A stretch of DNA of 64,000 nt. Source: Candidatus Flexifilum affinis. Lineage in GTDB: Bacteria; Chloroflexota; Anaerolineae; Aggregatilineales; Phototrophicaceae. Location of the stretch: assembly GCA_016713325.1 (NCBI GenBank), contig JADJPJ010000010.1, forward strand, positions 62,001 to 126,000, written 5' to 3'. Both the position numbers and the translations under genes were made by a program. The notes beneath the pieces were generated by a model. The model saw only the letters and a program-made list of their open reading frames with translations, searched no databases and had not been told where the DNA came from. Within the stretch, counting starts at the first letter, position 1. Each line of letters starts with the position of its first letter. Below are positions 1 to 9,066 of this stretch, in pieces.

Positions 1-87
1 TATGATGCCGCGGGCAACATGACAATCACCGGCCCGGAAGGTCAGCGATTCACGCTGTACACGAATGGGTCATGGGAACGCGAGTAG
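1..87 (+). CDS. C-terminal end of an unidentified protein (partial)
   Basis: The first 28 codons are open and end at a TAG at 85-87. The peptide starts YDAAGNMTI and ends NGSWERE. The YDAAGN opening resembles one RHS/YD-repeat unit, but a single unit is too short to assign a family. The 5' part lies outside the window, so no function is proposed. Confidence 0.45.
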   Translation, partial: YDAAGNMTITGPEGQRFTLYTNGSWERE

Positions 88-443
88 GAGCGTACGCGCG
101 GATGCGGCCAGAACGCTCCGGTTTGCCGGCGCACCTGCGAAAGCGCGCAGCTGATTAAACCCGGAGGCATCATGGAGCGATCGCGCCACAGGCAATCATG
201 ACATCTGCATGGGCACTTGCGAACTTCTTGTCTCTTTGTGCCTCGACCTCGTCCATGAACGCCTTCAGTTTGTTGATGGCTGCTTTGGCGTACACCAAGA
301 CAACGTCCGGCACCGTGGCGTAGTATTGATCACAGCAAATTGGTCGCGCCATAGAAGTTCACTACGATGCAGAGTTGCACATTATTCATGTGACAATTAG
401 CGTGATTTTTATAATGCCACTATACTTTTGACAAAAGTGGGCA
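88..443. other. Intergenic region upstream of the tail cluster
   Basis: This 356-base stretch separates the partial upstream gene from the sheath gene. Two short opposed reading frames overlap here (minus 170-352, 60 codons; plus 209-400). The minus frame has a plausible charged helix but no clear ribosome site, so neither is called. The last 70 bases are AT-rich compared with the flanks and carry the best promoter-like element. Confidence 0.4.
385..415 (+). promoter_or_regulatory. Candidate promoter of the contractile-tail operon
   Basis: A perfect TATAAT lies at 410-415, 44 bases before the sheath start, in a locally AT-rich stretch. The best -35 match is weak (TTCATG at 385-390, 19-base spacing), so an activator or an alternative sigma factor may be needed. 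All downstream tail genes are co-oriented with short gaps, so this may drive the whole operon. Confidence 0.35.
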
Positions 444-458
444 ATGGGGGGTGCTTTG

Positions 459-2132
459 ATGCCAGAACAAATCTTGCCCGGTACTTATATTACGGTACGC
501 GACGAAGGGCTCATCACCGCCGGCCGCGTAGTGTCTGGCAATATCGGAATCGTCGGAACTGCGTCAAAAGGGCCTATTGGACAGGTCCAGATTCTGGGCA
601 GTTTTTCAGAAGCGCGTGAGATGTTCGGCGAAGCGGACCCCTGGATGGGAGGAAGCAGCAACGAACTCACGCTCATCCGTGCCTCGCAGCTCATCTACAA
701 CAATGGCGGGCGCACCATCTATGCCGTCCGGGCTGCCAGTAGCGCCGTCACCAGCGCCGCCTTTCAAATCCGAGTTGGCGCGACAGCCCTCACCCGACTT
801 CAAGCCAGAACCCCGGGCACCTGGGGCAATGAGATCACGATCAGCATCGGAGCTGGTGAAGAGCCAAGCACCGTCAGGGAGACGCTGCCCGGCAATGCCT
901 CCACGCTGCGACGCCCCAACGTCGTCGTCGACAGCCCGCTGAACAGCATCCGGGTGCATCAGATCAGCACCGGGCAGACGCTGACTTATGCCATCGTCTA
1001 CAACACGCCGGTCAATAACACCCTGCCGCAGGTCAGCATCAACCCGACGACCGGTGGCCTGTCATTTACCTCCCTTGCCGGCTTCGCTCCGGTCGCTGCC
1101 GACAGGATTCTGGCCACCTATCAGGTTCCAGCTGCCAACAGCAAGACGGTTACGCTTCGCTATGGCGCTGTCTCGGAGACGTATACGGTGGCCGATGCCT
1201 CGCATCTGGCCGAGCAGGTCAACAGTCGTTCCGGGCTGGTTTTCGCCGCCCCGGCGGACGAGACAGCTTTCTTCGGGCAACTGCCGGACAACACGCTCGG
1301 CGCACGCCTGTTCGGCACTGGTCTCGACGGTCACACGGCCGGTTCGAACGGCGAGGCTGCGACGGCCGACGACTACAGCGAGGCGCTGGCACTGCTGGAA
1401 AACGAACTTGTCAATATCGTGCTGCTGGCGGGCCAGAGCGCGTCCAACAGCCAGATGGTCTCGGCACTGCTCGGCCACGTCAACACGACAGCCGAAATCC
1501 GCCGTGAACGCATCGGCATCATCGGAAGCAACGGTACCGACGACGTGAACGCCATCTCCGGGCATTCACTCAACAGCGACCGACTGATCTTCGCGGCGCC
1601 GGGCATCCAGGCAGCGCCGCAGGTCAAGCTGCCAGGGGCATACACGGCAGCGGCTATTGCGGGTCTGATCTCCTCGCTCCCCGTGCAGTCCAGCCCGACC
1701 AACAAACCGCTCAACATCCCGGGCCTGTCCAAAGAATTCTCCTCATCTCAGCTTGAGAAGCTCGTGATGCAGCGGGTCCTGGCGGTCGAAAAGCGCGACG
1801 GCTTCCGCGTCGTCAAAGGCATCACCACGTCGACCAACACCGCCTGGCATCAGATCACCACACGCCGCATCGTCGATTACGCCGTTTACGGCGTGCGTTC
1901 CGCCTGCAATCCCTACATCGGCAAGCTCAACAACGATCGAGTCCGCGCCGCGCTCAAGGCCACCATCGATGCCTTCCTGACACGAATGGTGGACGCCGAA
2001 GCGCTGATCAGCTACGAACTGGAAGTCACGGCGACCCGGGCCCAGCAGATTGCTGGCGAGTGCATCGTCACCATGACCATTCGCCCAACCTTCAGCATCG
2101 ACTTCATCGTTGTGACGATGTATCTGGGTTAG
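459..2132 (+). CDS. Contractile tail sheath protein
   Basis: This 557-residue protein is the expected outer sheath that contracts to drive the inner tube into a target. It matches the phage/eCIS sheath family in length, in the N-terminal MPEQILPGTYI opening, and in the conserved C-terminal sheath-to-sheath region (roughly residues 430-557: NTAWHQITTRRIVDYAVYG, then YIGKLNNDRVRAALKATID). The start at 459 is preferred over the in-frame ATG at 444 because GGGGGGTG at 446-453 is well placed as a ribosome site only for 459. A single sheath gene is present, unlike Afp/PVC clusters that carry three. It is the first gene of the cluster. Confidence 0.93.
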   Translation: MPEQILPGTYITVRDEGLITAGRVVSGNIGIVGTASKGPIGQVQILGSFSEAREMFGEADPWMGGSSNELTLIRASQLIYNNGGRTIYAVRAASSAVTSAAFQIRVGATALTRLQARTPGTWGNEITISIGAGEEPSTVRETLPGNASTLRRPNVVVDSPLNSIRVHQISTGQTLTYAIVYNTPVNNTLPQVSINPTTGGLSFTSLAGFAPVAADRILATYQVPAANSKTVTLRYGAVSETYTVADASHLAEQVNSRSGLVFAAPADETAFFGQLPDNTLGARLFGTGLDGHTAGSNGEAATADDYSEALALLENELVNIVLLAGQSASNSQMVSALLGHVNTTAEIRRERIGIIGSNGTDDVNAISGHSLNSDRLIFAAPGIQAAPQVKLPGAYTAAAIAGLISSLPVQSSPTNKPLNIPGLSKEFSSSQLEKLVMQRVLAVEKRDGFRVVKGITTSTNTAWHQITTRRIVDYAVYGVRSACNPYIGKLNNDRVRAALKATIDAFLTRMVDAEALISYELEVTATRAQQIAGECIVTMTIRPTFSIDFIVVTMYLG

Positions 2133-2153
2133 GCCCGGAAAGGAAATCGCACG

Positions 2154-2663
2154 ATGCCTATCTCCAATGTCTTTCGCGGTTCGGACGCGGATCTGGTGCT
2201 GGCGGTCGATGACAACAGCACGGTCGATGGTGGGCTGGCCGACGCGCTGATCACCGAATACGAGCTGTCGACCGTCGTCGGTCGGCTGCAAAACGTCAAG
2301 GTTTCCGTCATGAACGATGTGCGCCCCTACCACGAGATCGGCAAGCGATTCGCCGCCGCGCTGCGTCCCGGCAACATCGACATTCTGGGCTCCGCCGACC
2401 GCGCCCACATTAACGGCGCGCTGCTGCGGCTGCTGCTGGGAGATGGCGCGATCAGCCCGCCGCCGACGGGCAGCATCGCCCAGCCATCCTTCAACATCGT
2501 GATCAACTTGAAGGATCCGGCACTGACCGAAAACTCCAGCAAGATCGTGCTGTTCGGGGTCAAGTTCGAAAGCTGGTCGTTCAACCTGCCGGAAGATGAT
2601 TTTGTGATGGAAGCTGTCACCTTCCGGGCGCTGCGCATTGCCAGTGAAGAGACGAGTGGCTGA
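2154..2663 (+). CDS. Tail tube protein (gp19/Hcp-like)
   Basis: This 169-residue protein follows the sheath by 21 bases, the classic sheath-tube order. Its size and pattern (short N-terminal segment, alternating beta strands, C-terminal strand ENSSKIVLFGVKFESWSF and FVMEAVTFRALRI) fit inner tube proteins of contractile tails, which stack as hexameric rings. Only one tube gene is seen, whereas Afp-type systems often have two. The order sheath-tube-assembly protein is closer to P2/Mu-like tails. Confidence 0.85.
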   Translation: MPISNVFRGSDADLVLAVDDNSTVDGGLADALITEYELSTVVGRLQNVKVSVMNDVRPYHEIGKRFAAALRPGNIDILGSADRAHINGALLRLLLGDGAISPPPTGSIAQPSFNIVINLKDPALTENSSKIVLFGVKFESWSFNLPEDDFVMEAVTFRALRIASEETSG

Positions 2664-2671
2664 GACCACGT

Positions 2672-3177
2672 ATGACAGCTTATGGCGACGAGATCACGGC
2701 TAGAGAAATCCTGACCGCCGAGGAGTTGCTGGCGGGCAACGCGATAACCTTTGACATCCTCGTCCCGCCGGAGGTCTTGCGGCCCGGTGGAGACGCTGGC
2801 GACGCCAAAGAGACGATCGTCCGCCTGCGACCGCTCACCCTTGGCACCTTTTGCTCATCCTGAAAGCGGCGAAGGAAGACGACAGTCTGATCCCGCTGCT
2901 GATGATCCAGGAGTCACTTGTTGAGCCGAAGCTGTCACTCGGTCAGATTCGCCAGTTACATCTGGGGCTGATCAGCTATCTGATCGCTCACGTCCGAAGA
3001 ATCAGCGGGCTGGCCGAAAAAAAAGCCCGTAAGCGAGATCGCCGCGTCGCCACTGCTGCAAGCCAGCTATCGCCTCGCAAAGCGTTCGGCTGGACACCCC
3101 AGCAGGTGCAAACGCTGACGATGGCCCAGATCGACCTTTACCTGCATTTTCTGAACGAGGACACACATGCAACGTGA
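2672..3177 (+). CDS. Tail assembly protein, split by a -1 frameshift
   Basis: Codons from 2672 read to a TGA at 2861-2863 (63 residues, ending LRPLTLGTFCSS). The frame one base back continues without a break as LLILKAAKEDDSLIPLLMIQ and runs to 3177. Reading ACC TTT and slipping back one base gives LGTF-LLILKAAKED, a seamless helical protein of about 168 residues. The split falls at the run TTTT near 2847-2850. Position between the tube and baseplate genes is where P2/lambda-like tails encode tail assembly chaperones, some of which use programmed -1 frameshifting. No canonical slippery heptamer is present, and many other genes here are frameshifted, so a missed T in the assembly is at least as likely. 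Confidence 0.6.
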
Positions 3178-4261
3178 CTCGTTGGCAGCAATCGGTCAAT
3201 CGCTGAGACAAGACTTCGACGCTACTTTCCACGACGAATTGCCAACGCTCCGCGACCTCGTACAGGACGTGGAACGCTTGTCTGCCGTACTGGTCGGTGA
3301 TGTCGAGTCGTTTGTCGCGTGGATAACTTCCGCCACCCTCCAGGTGGAGGAAGTTTCAGAGCCAACCCAGTCGGTAGACGGCGACAGGATCGCGCGGCTT
3401 CAGGCCGACCCGTTTGCGCCACCGGCGAGCAGACCGCCGCGCCCGGTTCTGTCACCGCAGCCCGACTCGGAGCAGAGTTTGCCTCGCCTCAGCGACACGG
3501 AAATCACTCACTCCGGCGAGCGGTTCTCTTCCGGGCCTTCGAGCACCCCGGGAGCATCTAGCCGCGCCGTGAGCTCAGGCTTCCAGACTCTTCCGAGCGC
3601 ATCGCGCGCCCCACGGCCAGCCTCTCCGGCGTCCTCAGCCTCCCCTACATCGCACGCGCCACTCGCAGCGACCGGCGAACTGCTCGCGGATCCGCTCCCC
3701 CGTTCAATAGAACCGGCCGCTCCGTCGGGATTCTCGACGGTCAAGGACCTAGCCGACCTGGCCCGGCGCATCGCCGCTGACGCTCGGCTGGCCGAGTCGC
3801 CGCTGAGCGATACTGGGTCCTCGGAGCGAGTGGTTGGGCCGACCGAGCCATCGGTACCGCTGCCCATGGGGTCGCCTGCGGAAGTCGACCCGCTCACCTT
3901 GAATCGACCTCCGAGCGAATACGCCGAGTTGAACCCGGGCGCGCTGGCCGGAGAGAAGGCGGAAGGTAAGCTGCGTGAAGAGCTGGCGCGGCTGATGGGT
4001 CTGCGCCCTATCCCGTCTAAGAGTACTCCGCCGGGAAAGGCGCAAGCGCCGCAGCAGGCGGATCTGCTCAGTCCGACCAACCGACAGCCAATCGCTTGGC
4101 GGGAAGAACCAGACGCTACGCCGGTGAGAGCGTCGCCCCCTGCAATCGCGCTGGAAGGGCACACGCTGGAACCCGCGCCGACGGAGGTGGACATGGACGC
4201 GATTCTGGAGGCACTTGCGAAGACTCTCCGCGAAGACTATCGACGGTACTACGGAGTGTAG
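3167..4261 (+). CDS. Disordered Pro/Ser-rich protein of the tail cluster
   Basis: No family recognised. This 364-residue protein overlaps the previous gene by 11 bases. Residues 1-65 look folded and helical (DSLAAIGQSLRQDFDATFHDELPTL). Residues 75-320 are rich in Pro, Ser, Ala and Thr and are probably disordered. A short amphipathic helix closes the protein (MDAILEALAKTLREDYRRYY). In phages a tape-measure protein usually occupies this slot. This one is too short and too disordered for that, so it may be a linker, cargo adaptor or baseplate accessory. Its tight position in the operon argues that it is a real gene. Confidence 0.65.
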   Translation: MQRDSLAAIGQSLRQDFDATFHDELPTLRDLVQDVERLSAVLVGDVESFVAWITSATLQVEEVSEPTQSVDGDRIARLQADPFAPPASRPPRPVLSPQPDSEQSLPRLSDTEITHSGERFSSGPSSTPGASSRAVSSGFQTLPSASRAPRPASPASSASPTSHAPLAATGELLADPLPRSIEPAAPSGFSTVKDLADLARRIAADARLAESPLSDTGSSERVVGPTEPSVPLPMGSPAEVDPLTLNRPPSEYAELNPGALAGEKAEGKLREELARLMGLRPIPSKSTPPGKAQAPQQADLLSPTNRQPIAWREEPDATPVRASPPAIALEGHTLEPAPTEVDMDAILEALAKTLREDYRRYYGV

Positions 4262-4267
4262 GCAACG

Positions 4268-4855
4268 ATGCCCATCGAGATCGGCGGTATCATCCTGAAT
4301 CACATTCACCGGCTGGCGACCATCGAGCAAGCAGCGATGGTCGCGCACCGTATCCCCGGACTGGAGGGCAGCGTCGTCCAGAACATCGGCCGCGCCTCCG
4401 TCCAGTTGCAAGTCGAGGGCATCTTCTATGGCGCGACGAGTCGCGATGATCTGGAAGCGCTGCGCTCGCTCTACAAGGCGCGCGAGCCGGTCGACTTTCT
4501 GGCGGATATCGTCGGAGAGTCCTACTTCAGCCAGGTCGTCGTCACTCGCATGGAAGTCTACGAAGCCGCGAGCAGCCCCGAAGAGTTCGGCTTCTTGCTC
4601 CACATCATGGAATACGTCGAGCCGCCCGAACCGGAAGCGGAGCCCGATTTCTCCGCAGTCGATGCTTCCATCCTCGAAGATGCACAGAACTTCATGGACG
4701 CCGTCACATTGCCGGACCTGATTGGCGGCATACCCGACATTACAAACCCGCTGGCCCCATTGGACAGCGCGCTGGACGGCGTCGAAGAGGCGCTGAGCGG
4801 CCTGTCCTCGGTGACGGGAAGCCTGCAATCGCTGTTCGGCATTGGGGGAGGATAA
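4268..4855 (+). CDS. Baseplate adaptor, gpU/DNA-circulation N-terminal-like
   Basis: This 195-residue protein starts 6 bases after the previous stop. Residues 1-110 resemble the N-terminal region of Mu gp43-like DNA-circulation proteins and P2 gpU: a beta-rich core with LQVEGIFYGATSRDDLEALR, then KAREPVDFLADIVGESYF and VVVTRMEVYEA. In such tails these proteins join the tube to the hub. The C-terminal 80 residues are acidic and then helical and amphipathic. It is followed directly by the gpD-like hub, as in Mu-like baseplates. The family match is from memory and moderate. Confidence 0.65.
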   Translation: MPIEIGGIILNHIHRLATIEQAAMVAHRIPGLEGSVVQNIGRASVQLQVEGIFYGATSRDDLEALRSLYKAREPVDFLADIVGESYFSQVVVTRMEVYEAASSPEEFGFLLHIMEYVEPPEPEAEPDFSAVDASILEDAQNFMDAVTLPDLIGGIPDITNPLAPLDSALDGVEEALSGLSSVTGSLQSLFGIGGG

Positions 4856-4858
4856 TCT

Positions 4859-5830
4859 GTGCTGAACGTCGCGCACCGCATCACCATCGGCTCGGCGGTC
4901 TACGCTTCGGCAGCTCACTCACGGTTGATCCGACTGCGGACGAATGCCGGGCTGGCTGCGCCTGTCAATACCGCCGTGATCACCTTTGCGCCTCCGCATG
5001 GGCTTACGATCGCAGTGGGGGACACCGCGGTGGTCGAACTGGGCTACGACGATGATCTGCATGTGGTCTTCACCGGCATCGTCGAGTCGTTCGACTGGGC
5101 AGTGGAAAGCGTGACGGTCGGTGCGGCGAGCACCTTTCGACGGCTCCTCGATGCCCGTTATAACCGCATCTTCGAACGATCCAAGTCCGGCGACATCGTC
5201 TCGAACGTCGCACGGCAGTTGGAGATCGCAACCGGGACGGTGGAGTCGGGCCTCGAACTGGCGGCCTATGCCATGAGCAGTGGGCTCAGCGCCTATGATG
5301 CCGTTCGCGTGCTGGCGGGACGCAGCGGCTTCGACTTCTATGCCGATATCGACGACAAACTTGTCTTCGCCAGGTACAACCAGGCCCAGGCACACCCATT
5401 CCAGTACGGGATCAATATTGTCGAGCTGGCCGTCGAGCATTCGCGTGATCGCGTCACCGGCGTCGAGGTCTACGGCGAAAGCCCATCCAGCTTGGGCGAG
5501 GGCCAGGACGCCTACTCGTGGCTGACCAAGAAGGATGTCAAGGGAACGGCCGGCGGGTCCAGCGGGGTGACCGTCCAACACTTCGACCCCACTATCCGCA
5601 CCCAGGAGGATGCCGGGGCAATCGCCGAGTCGCTGCTGTCGGCACTGGGCGCAGGCCGAACGTGTCGCCTCCAAACGCTAGGCGCGCCGGAAGTGCGGTT
5701 GGGAGAGGCCATCGAGATCAGCGACATGCCTATCGCCGAGCAGAACGGGACGTTCAAAGTGACCGGCGTAGCGCACCGGCTCGATCTCAGACAAGGTTTC
5801 ACGTCGTGGATTGACGGAATCGAAGCATGA
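4859..5830 (+). CDS. Baseplate hub protein, gpD/gp27-like
   Basis: This 323-residue protein with a GTG start begins 3 bases after the previous stop; AGGAT just upstream acts as the ribosome site. The fold pattern fits late-control D proteins: an N-terminal barrel with VVFTGIVESFDWAVESVTVG, the helical middle SAYDAVRVLAGRSGFDFYAD, and a C-terminal strand EISDMPIAEQNGTFKVTGVAH. Such proteins form the trimeric hub above the spike. The hub and spike are separate genes here, unlike fused VgrG. It overlaps the gpV gene by 4 bases (ATGA), implying translational coupling. Confidence 0.85.
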   Translation: MLNVAHRITIGSAVYASAAHSRLIRLRTNAGLAAPVNTAVITFAPPHGLTIAVGDTAVVELGYDDDLHVVFTGIVESFDWAVESVTVGAASTFRRLLDARYNRIFERSKSGDIVSNVARQLEIATGTVESGLELAAYAMSSGLSAYDAVRVLAGRSGFDFYADIDDKLVFARYNQAQAHPFQYGINIVELAVEHSRDRVTGVEVYGESPSSLGEGQDAYSWLTKKDVKGTAGGSSGVTVQHFDPTIRTQEDAGAIAESLLSALGAGRTCRLQTLGAPEVRLGEAIEISDMPIAEQNGTFKVTGVAHRLDLRQGFTSWIDGIEA

Positions 5831-6471
5831 CGGACAGCATCGTCGGTATTATGAAGCAGGTCGCGGAGAACGAGGCGCGCAAGATCTCGACGCTGGAGCT
5901 TGGCATCGTCACGTCCGTCTTTCCGCACGCCTCCGACAGCGACAAAGACAATTACCAGTGCTCGGTCAAACTCAAACATCGCAAGCAGCCGGATGGCAGC
6001 GACTTTGAGCTGCGCAAGGTCCCCGTCGCGACCGGCCACATCGGCCTGGCGCACATCCCCAACGTCGGCGATCTGGTCGTGCTCGGCTTTCTTAACGGCA
6101 GCATCAACGCGCCGATCATCCTGGGACGACTGTACAACGATGAGGATGTCCCACCCAAGAACGATGTCGGGCAGATGGTCTTTGAAGGCATCGAAGAGAT
6201 CACCGTGACGACCAAGAAGGGAACGAAGATCGTCATTGATGCCGATGGCAACGTTACCATCGAGGCCAGCGGCGACGTTACGGTCAAGGCTGGCAAGGTG
6301 ACGATCAACGACGGCAGCAAAGGCGCGGCGAGGCAGGACGACTCGGTCGAGGTGACCATCCCCTCCGGCACCTTCCTTGTCGGCGCACAGGCGGGCGTGC
6401 CTAACCCGGCCCCCGTCAAAGTTCAGGGCAAGATCACCTCGTCCAGCGGATCGGTGAAGATTGGCGACTGA
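5827..6471 (+). CDS. Baseplate spike protein, gpV-like
   Basis: This 214-residue protein is the puncturing spike. Residues 20-100 form the OB-fold domain of gpV/gp5 (LGIVTSVFPHASDSDK, VPVATGHIGLAHIPNVGDLV, NAPIILGRLYNDED). It is followed by a beta-helical stretch with short repeats (TTKKGTKIVIDADGNVTIEA, GDVTVKAGKVTIND), typical of the triple-stranded spike. The end SSSGSVKIGD may dock a tip protein. No PAAR gene is visible in the window, so the tip could be supplied by this C-terminus. It shares 4 bases with the hub gene. Confidence 0.87.
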   Translation: MTDSIVGIMKQVAENEARKISTLELGIVTSVFPHASDSDKDNYQCSVKLKHRKQPDGSDFELRKVPVATGHIGLAHIPNVGDLVVLGFLNGSINAPIILGRLYNDEDVPPKNDVGQMVFEGIEEITVTTKKGTKIVIDADGNVTIEASGDVTVKAGKVTINDGSKGAARQDDSVEVTIPSGTFLVGAQAGVPNPAPVKVQGKITSSSGSVKIGD

Positions 6472-6472
6472 T

Positions 6473-6910
6473 ATGGCAGATCCGTACGGCAAGGACCTCA
6501 GGCTCACTGGTCGAGCCTTCGACCGCATGACCTCCGATCGCGAACCCGTCGACCTCAGAGCCGCGGTGGACAGCGATCTGCGCACCGTCTCGGGGCGGGA
6601 GAATCTGGCGCAGGCGCTGGTCAACCGGCTGCTCACCCGGCGCGGCGAACTCACGCGGCTGGGACATCCTAACTACGGTTCGCGGCTGCACATGCTGGTC
6701 GGCGAACTGAACAACACCCGTACCCGAGGCCTGGCGGAGCTCTACATTCGCGAATGCCTCAAGAGCGAACCTCGCATCGCGGCGGTCACGCAGGTTGCCT
6801 TCGCGCCGCCCGTTCGCGGCCAGGAACGCGATACGCTCTACGTCAGCATCACTGTGCAGCCCATCGATGGCGGCGAGCTGACGCTGGTCATCCCGCTGAG
6901 AGGAGGCTAG
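6473..6910 (+). CDS. Baseplate wedge protein, gp25/gpW-like
   Basis: This 145-residue protein has the gp25 core: GRENLAQALVNRLLTRRGEL, the nearly invariant LGHPNYGSRLH that follows, and VGELNNTRTRGLAELYIREC. Gp25 forms the core bundle of the wedge with the gpJ- and gpI-like proteins encoded just downstream. The ATG at 6473 is preferred to the in-frame TTG at 6461, because the latter lies inside the gpV gene and 6473 starts one base after its stop. Confidence 0.9.
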   Translation: MADPYGKDLRLTGRAFDRMTSDREPVDLRAAVDSDLRTVSGRENLAQALVNRLLTRRGELTRLGHPNYGSRLHMLVGELNNTRTRGLAELYIRECLKSEPRIAAVTQVAFAPPVRGQERDTLYVSITVQPIDGGELTLVIPLRGG

Positions 6911-6913
6911 GTC

Positions 6914-9064
6914 GTGACATTCGCTGCCAAGAAATTCAGCGAGATCTTTAATACCATGCGCCAGCGCGCCGAGGCAGACGGCGTCATCACCGATTTCGAG
7001 GTGGGCAGCGTCGCCCGCACGCTCGTCGAGTCGTTTTCCTACGAAATCGGTACGCTTTACGAGCAGATGCGGCTGGTCTACCTTTCCGCCTTCGTCGACA
7101 CGGCGGAGGGACAGCAGCTTGACATGGTGGTCGCGACTCTCGGGATCACCCGGAGCGAGCCAGATTTTGCGTTAGGCGTTGTCACCTTCCAGCGCGATGT
7201 CGGCAATGAGGCCATCGAGATTCCCTTCGGCACGCTGGTGACGACTGAGGATATCCCCGACGCGCCCAAAAAGGTTTACCAGACGGTCGAGGCGAAACCC
7301 CTGGTCAAGGACCAGACGAGCATCGACGTACGCGTGCAGGCGGTCAACCGTGGCACGGAAGAGGTGGTCGATGCGGGCGCCATCGTCGTCATGCCCCGTC
7401 CCATTCTCGGCATCAAGTCGGTGGCGAACGCCGAAGCGACCACCTTCACCGGCAAGCGCCGCGAGACGGACGACGAACTGCGCTCGCGCGCCAAAAACGC
7501 CCTGATTTCGTCCGGCAAAGCCAGCGTGATCGCCATCGAGAACGCCCTGCTCAGCCTTCCGGGCGTGCGCGATGCGCGCGTCATCGAGAAATTCGACGAA
7601 GAGCCGCCACAGTACGGCGTCATCGAAGTTTACGTCGATGGCATCGACTTCGACGATCAGGCGGACGTGAAACGCGTGCGCGATACACTCGACGGGGTGC
7701 GGGCGGCGGGCATCTTCGCGCTGCTGCTGCCAGCCGTCGCGCTGCAGATCGCCAGCGTCTTCAAGATCGAACTCAGCCCCAGCCTGAAGCTGAACCCTGA
7801 GCAGCGGTCCGCCTTCGAGGAGAATGTCCGCGACCAGATCGAGAGCTATCTGGAGAGCCTGAAGATGGGCGATCCGCTTCTGCTCAGCCAGGTGACCAAG
7901 GCCATCCTGTCAGTGAGCGGAGTCAACGATCTGGCGCAGTTCACGATGGCCATCAACCGGCGCGAGGCAAATGGCACGCTCACGCCGATAAATTTCGACC
8001 CGACCACCGATAGGCGCGTGAACAGCCAACCGTCGGAGCGTTTTAAGGCGATGACGATCTGTGTGGCGTCGGAGGACAAGGCGCTGCCGATCAATCTGGC
8101 GTTCCAGGCGTCGGCCGGTCTGACTGAGGCCGCCTACGATGGGCTGCTCACCGCGCTCGGCGGCTACTTCGGCGGTCTGGCGCTGGGCGACCCGGTGGAG
8201 ACGTCGGCCATCACCTCGGCCATCACCTCGGCAGGCATCACCCTCGCGCCCGGTACGCTCGTATTGACTCCTAAGCCGTGGTGCGGCAGCGTCGATGCCA
8301 GCGGGACGACGGTGTCCGTCCGCTTCGTGGAGAAAGCCGACCTGGGGACGGTCTTCGCCTACCACAGCACGCTCAATGTCGTCGGCGCGCTGCGGGTGAC
8401 GCTGCCCACCTTCATGGCCGACGCTGAAAAGCAGGAAGCCATCGCCGCCGTCGAAGCGAACTTGCAGGACTACCTGGAGAACCTCGCGCCTGAGGCGGAC
8501 ATCGTCTTTCAGGACCTGGTCGACCACGCCAGTTCGGTCGCTTCTGTGCAGAGGGTCGACCTGGACCCCGACGATTTCAGCGTGCGCCTAAACAATGGCG
8601 CCCCGCTCGTCGGGCGAGTCGACGACGATGCTATCGAGATCAACGCGTTCGAAAAGCCGGCCTTTGAGCATTTTTGCGTGGCTGCGGCGACGCAGGTGAT
8701 CAACGTGACGATCACCGGAGTAGCGGTCACCGTCACAGTCGCCGGGGCCACGCCCACGGGACAGACCCTTGCCAACAAGAGGGAAGAGATCCGCACCGGG
8801 ATCGCCGGGAAGGCGCTGCTGCCGGACCTCGATACCGGGGAAGATGTCTCTTACGATGCCGTTCGAAGCGCTATCGAAGCGCTGATCCCCGGAGTAAGCC
8901 TGACGGTGACCGCGTTCATCATGAGCGGCATCTCGGCCTGCGACGGGCGCAGCCAGACGCTCTCCAGCACCGGGACGTCGCTGCATGTCCGGTCGATCGA
9001 AGTGGCCAGCATCACACAGATCGGCACCTCAGAAATCACCGTGACGGTGGTGGGGACGTCCTGA
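6914..9064 (+). CDS. Baseplate protein J-like
   Basis: This 716-residue protein with a GTG start (AGGAGG at 6900-6905) is the large wedge component. The N-terminus (EVGSVARTLVESFSYEIGTL, then FVDTAEGQQLDMVVATLGI) and the region around 185-260 (FTGKRRETDDELRSRAKNAL, LLSLPGVRDARVIEKFDE) are hallmark gpJ motifs. It is longer than P2 gpJ (about 300) and resembles Afp11-type proteins with an added C-terminal half, including a second gpJ-like beta segment (residues 370-580). It lies between gp25 and gpI, the usual order. Confidence 0.88.
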   Translation: MTFAAKKFSEIFNTMRQRAEADGVITDFEVGSVARTLVESFSYEIGTLYEQMRLVYLSAFVDTAEGQQLDMVVATLGITRSEPDFALGVVTFQRDVGNEAIEIPFGTLVTTEDIPDAPKKVYQTVEAKPLVKDQTSIDVRVQAVNRGTEEVVDAGAIVVMPRPILGIKSVANAEATTFTGKRRETDDELRSRAKNALISSGKASVIAIENALLSLPGVRDARVIEKFDEEPPQYGVIEVYVDGIDFDDQADVKRVRDTLDGVRAAGIFALLLPAVALQIASVFKIELSPSLKLNPEQRSAFEENVRDQIESYLESLKMGDPLLLSQVTKAILSVSGVNDLAQFTMAINRREANGTLTPINFDPTTDRRVNSQPSERFKAMTICVASEDKALPINLAFQASAGLTEAAYDGLLTALGGYFGGLALGDPVETSAITSAITSAGITLAPGTLVLTPKPWCGSVDASGTTVSVRFVEKADLGTVFAYHSTLNVVGALRVTLPTFMADAEKQEAIAAVEANLQDYLENLAPEADIVFQDLVDHASSVASVQRVDLDPDDFSVRLNNGAPLVGRVDDDAIEINAFEKPAFEHFCVAAATQVINVTITGVAVTVTVAGATPTGQTLANKREEIRTGIAGKALLPDLDTGEDVSYDAVRSAIEALIPGVSLTVTAFIMSGISACDGRSQTLSSTGTSLHVRSIEVASITQIGTSEITVTVVGTS

Positions 9065-9066
9065 GG

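Noticed and set aside
170..400. Two overlapping small frames upstream of the sheath gene
   Set aside because: They oppose each other, neither has a clear ribosome site, and the evidence does not separate them from chance.
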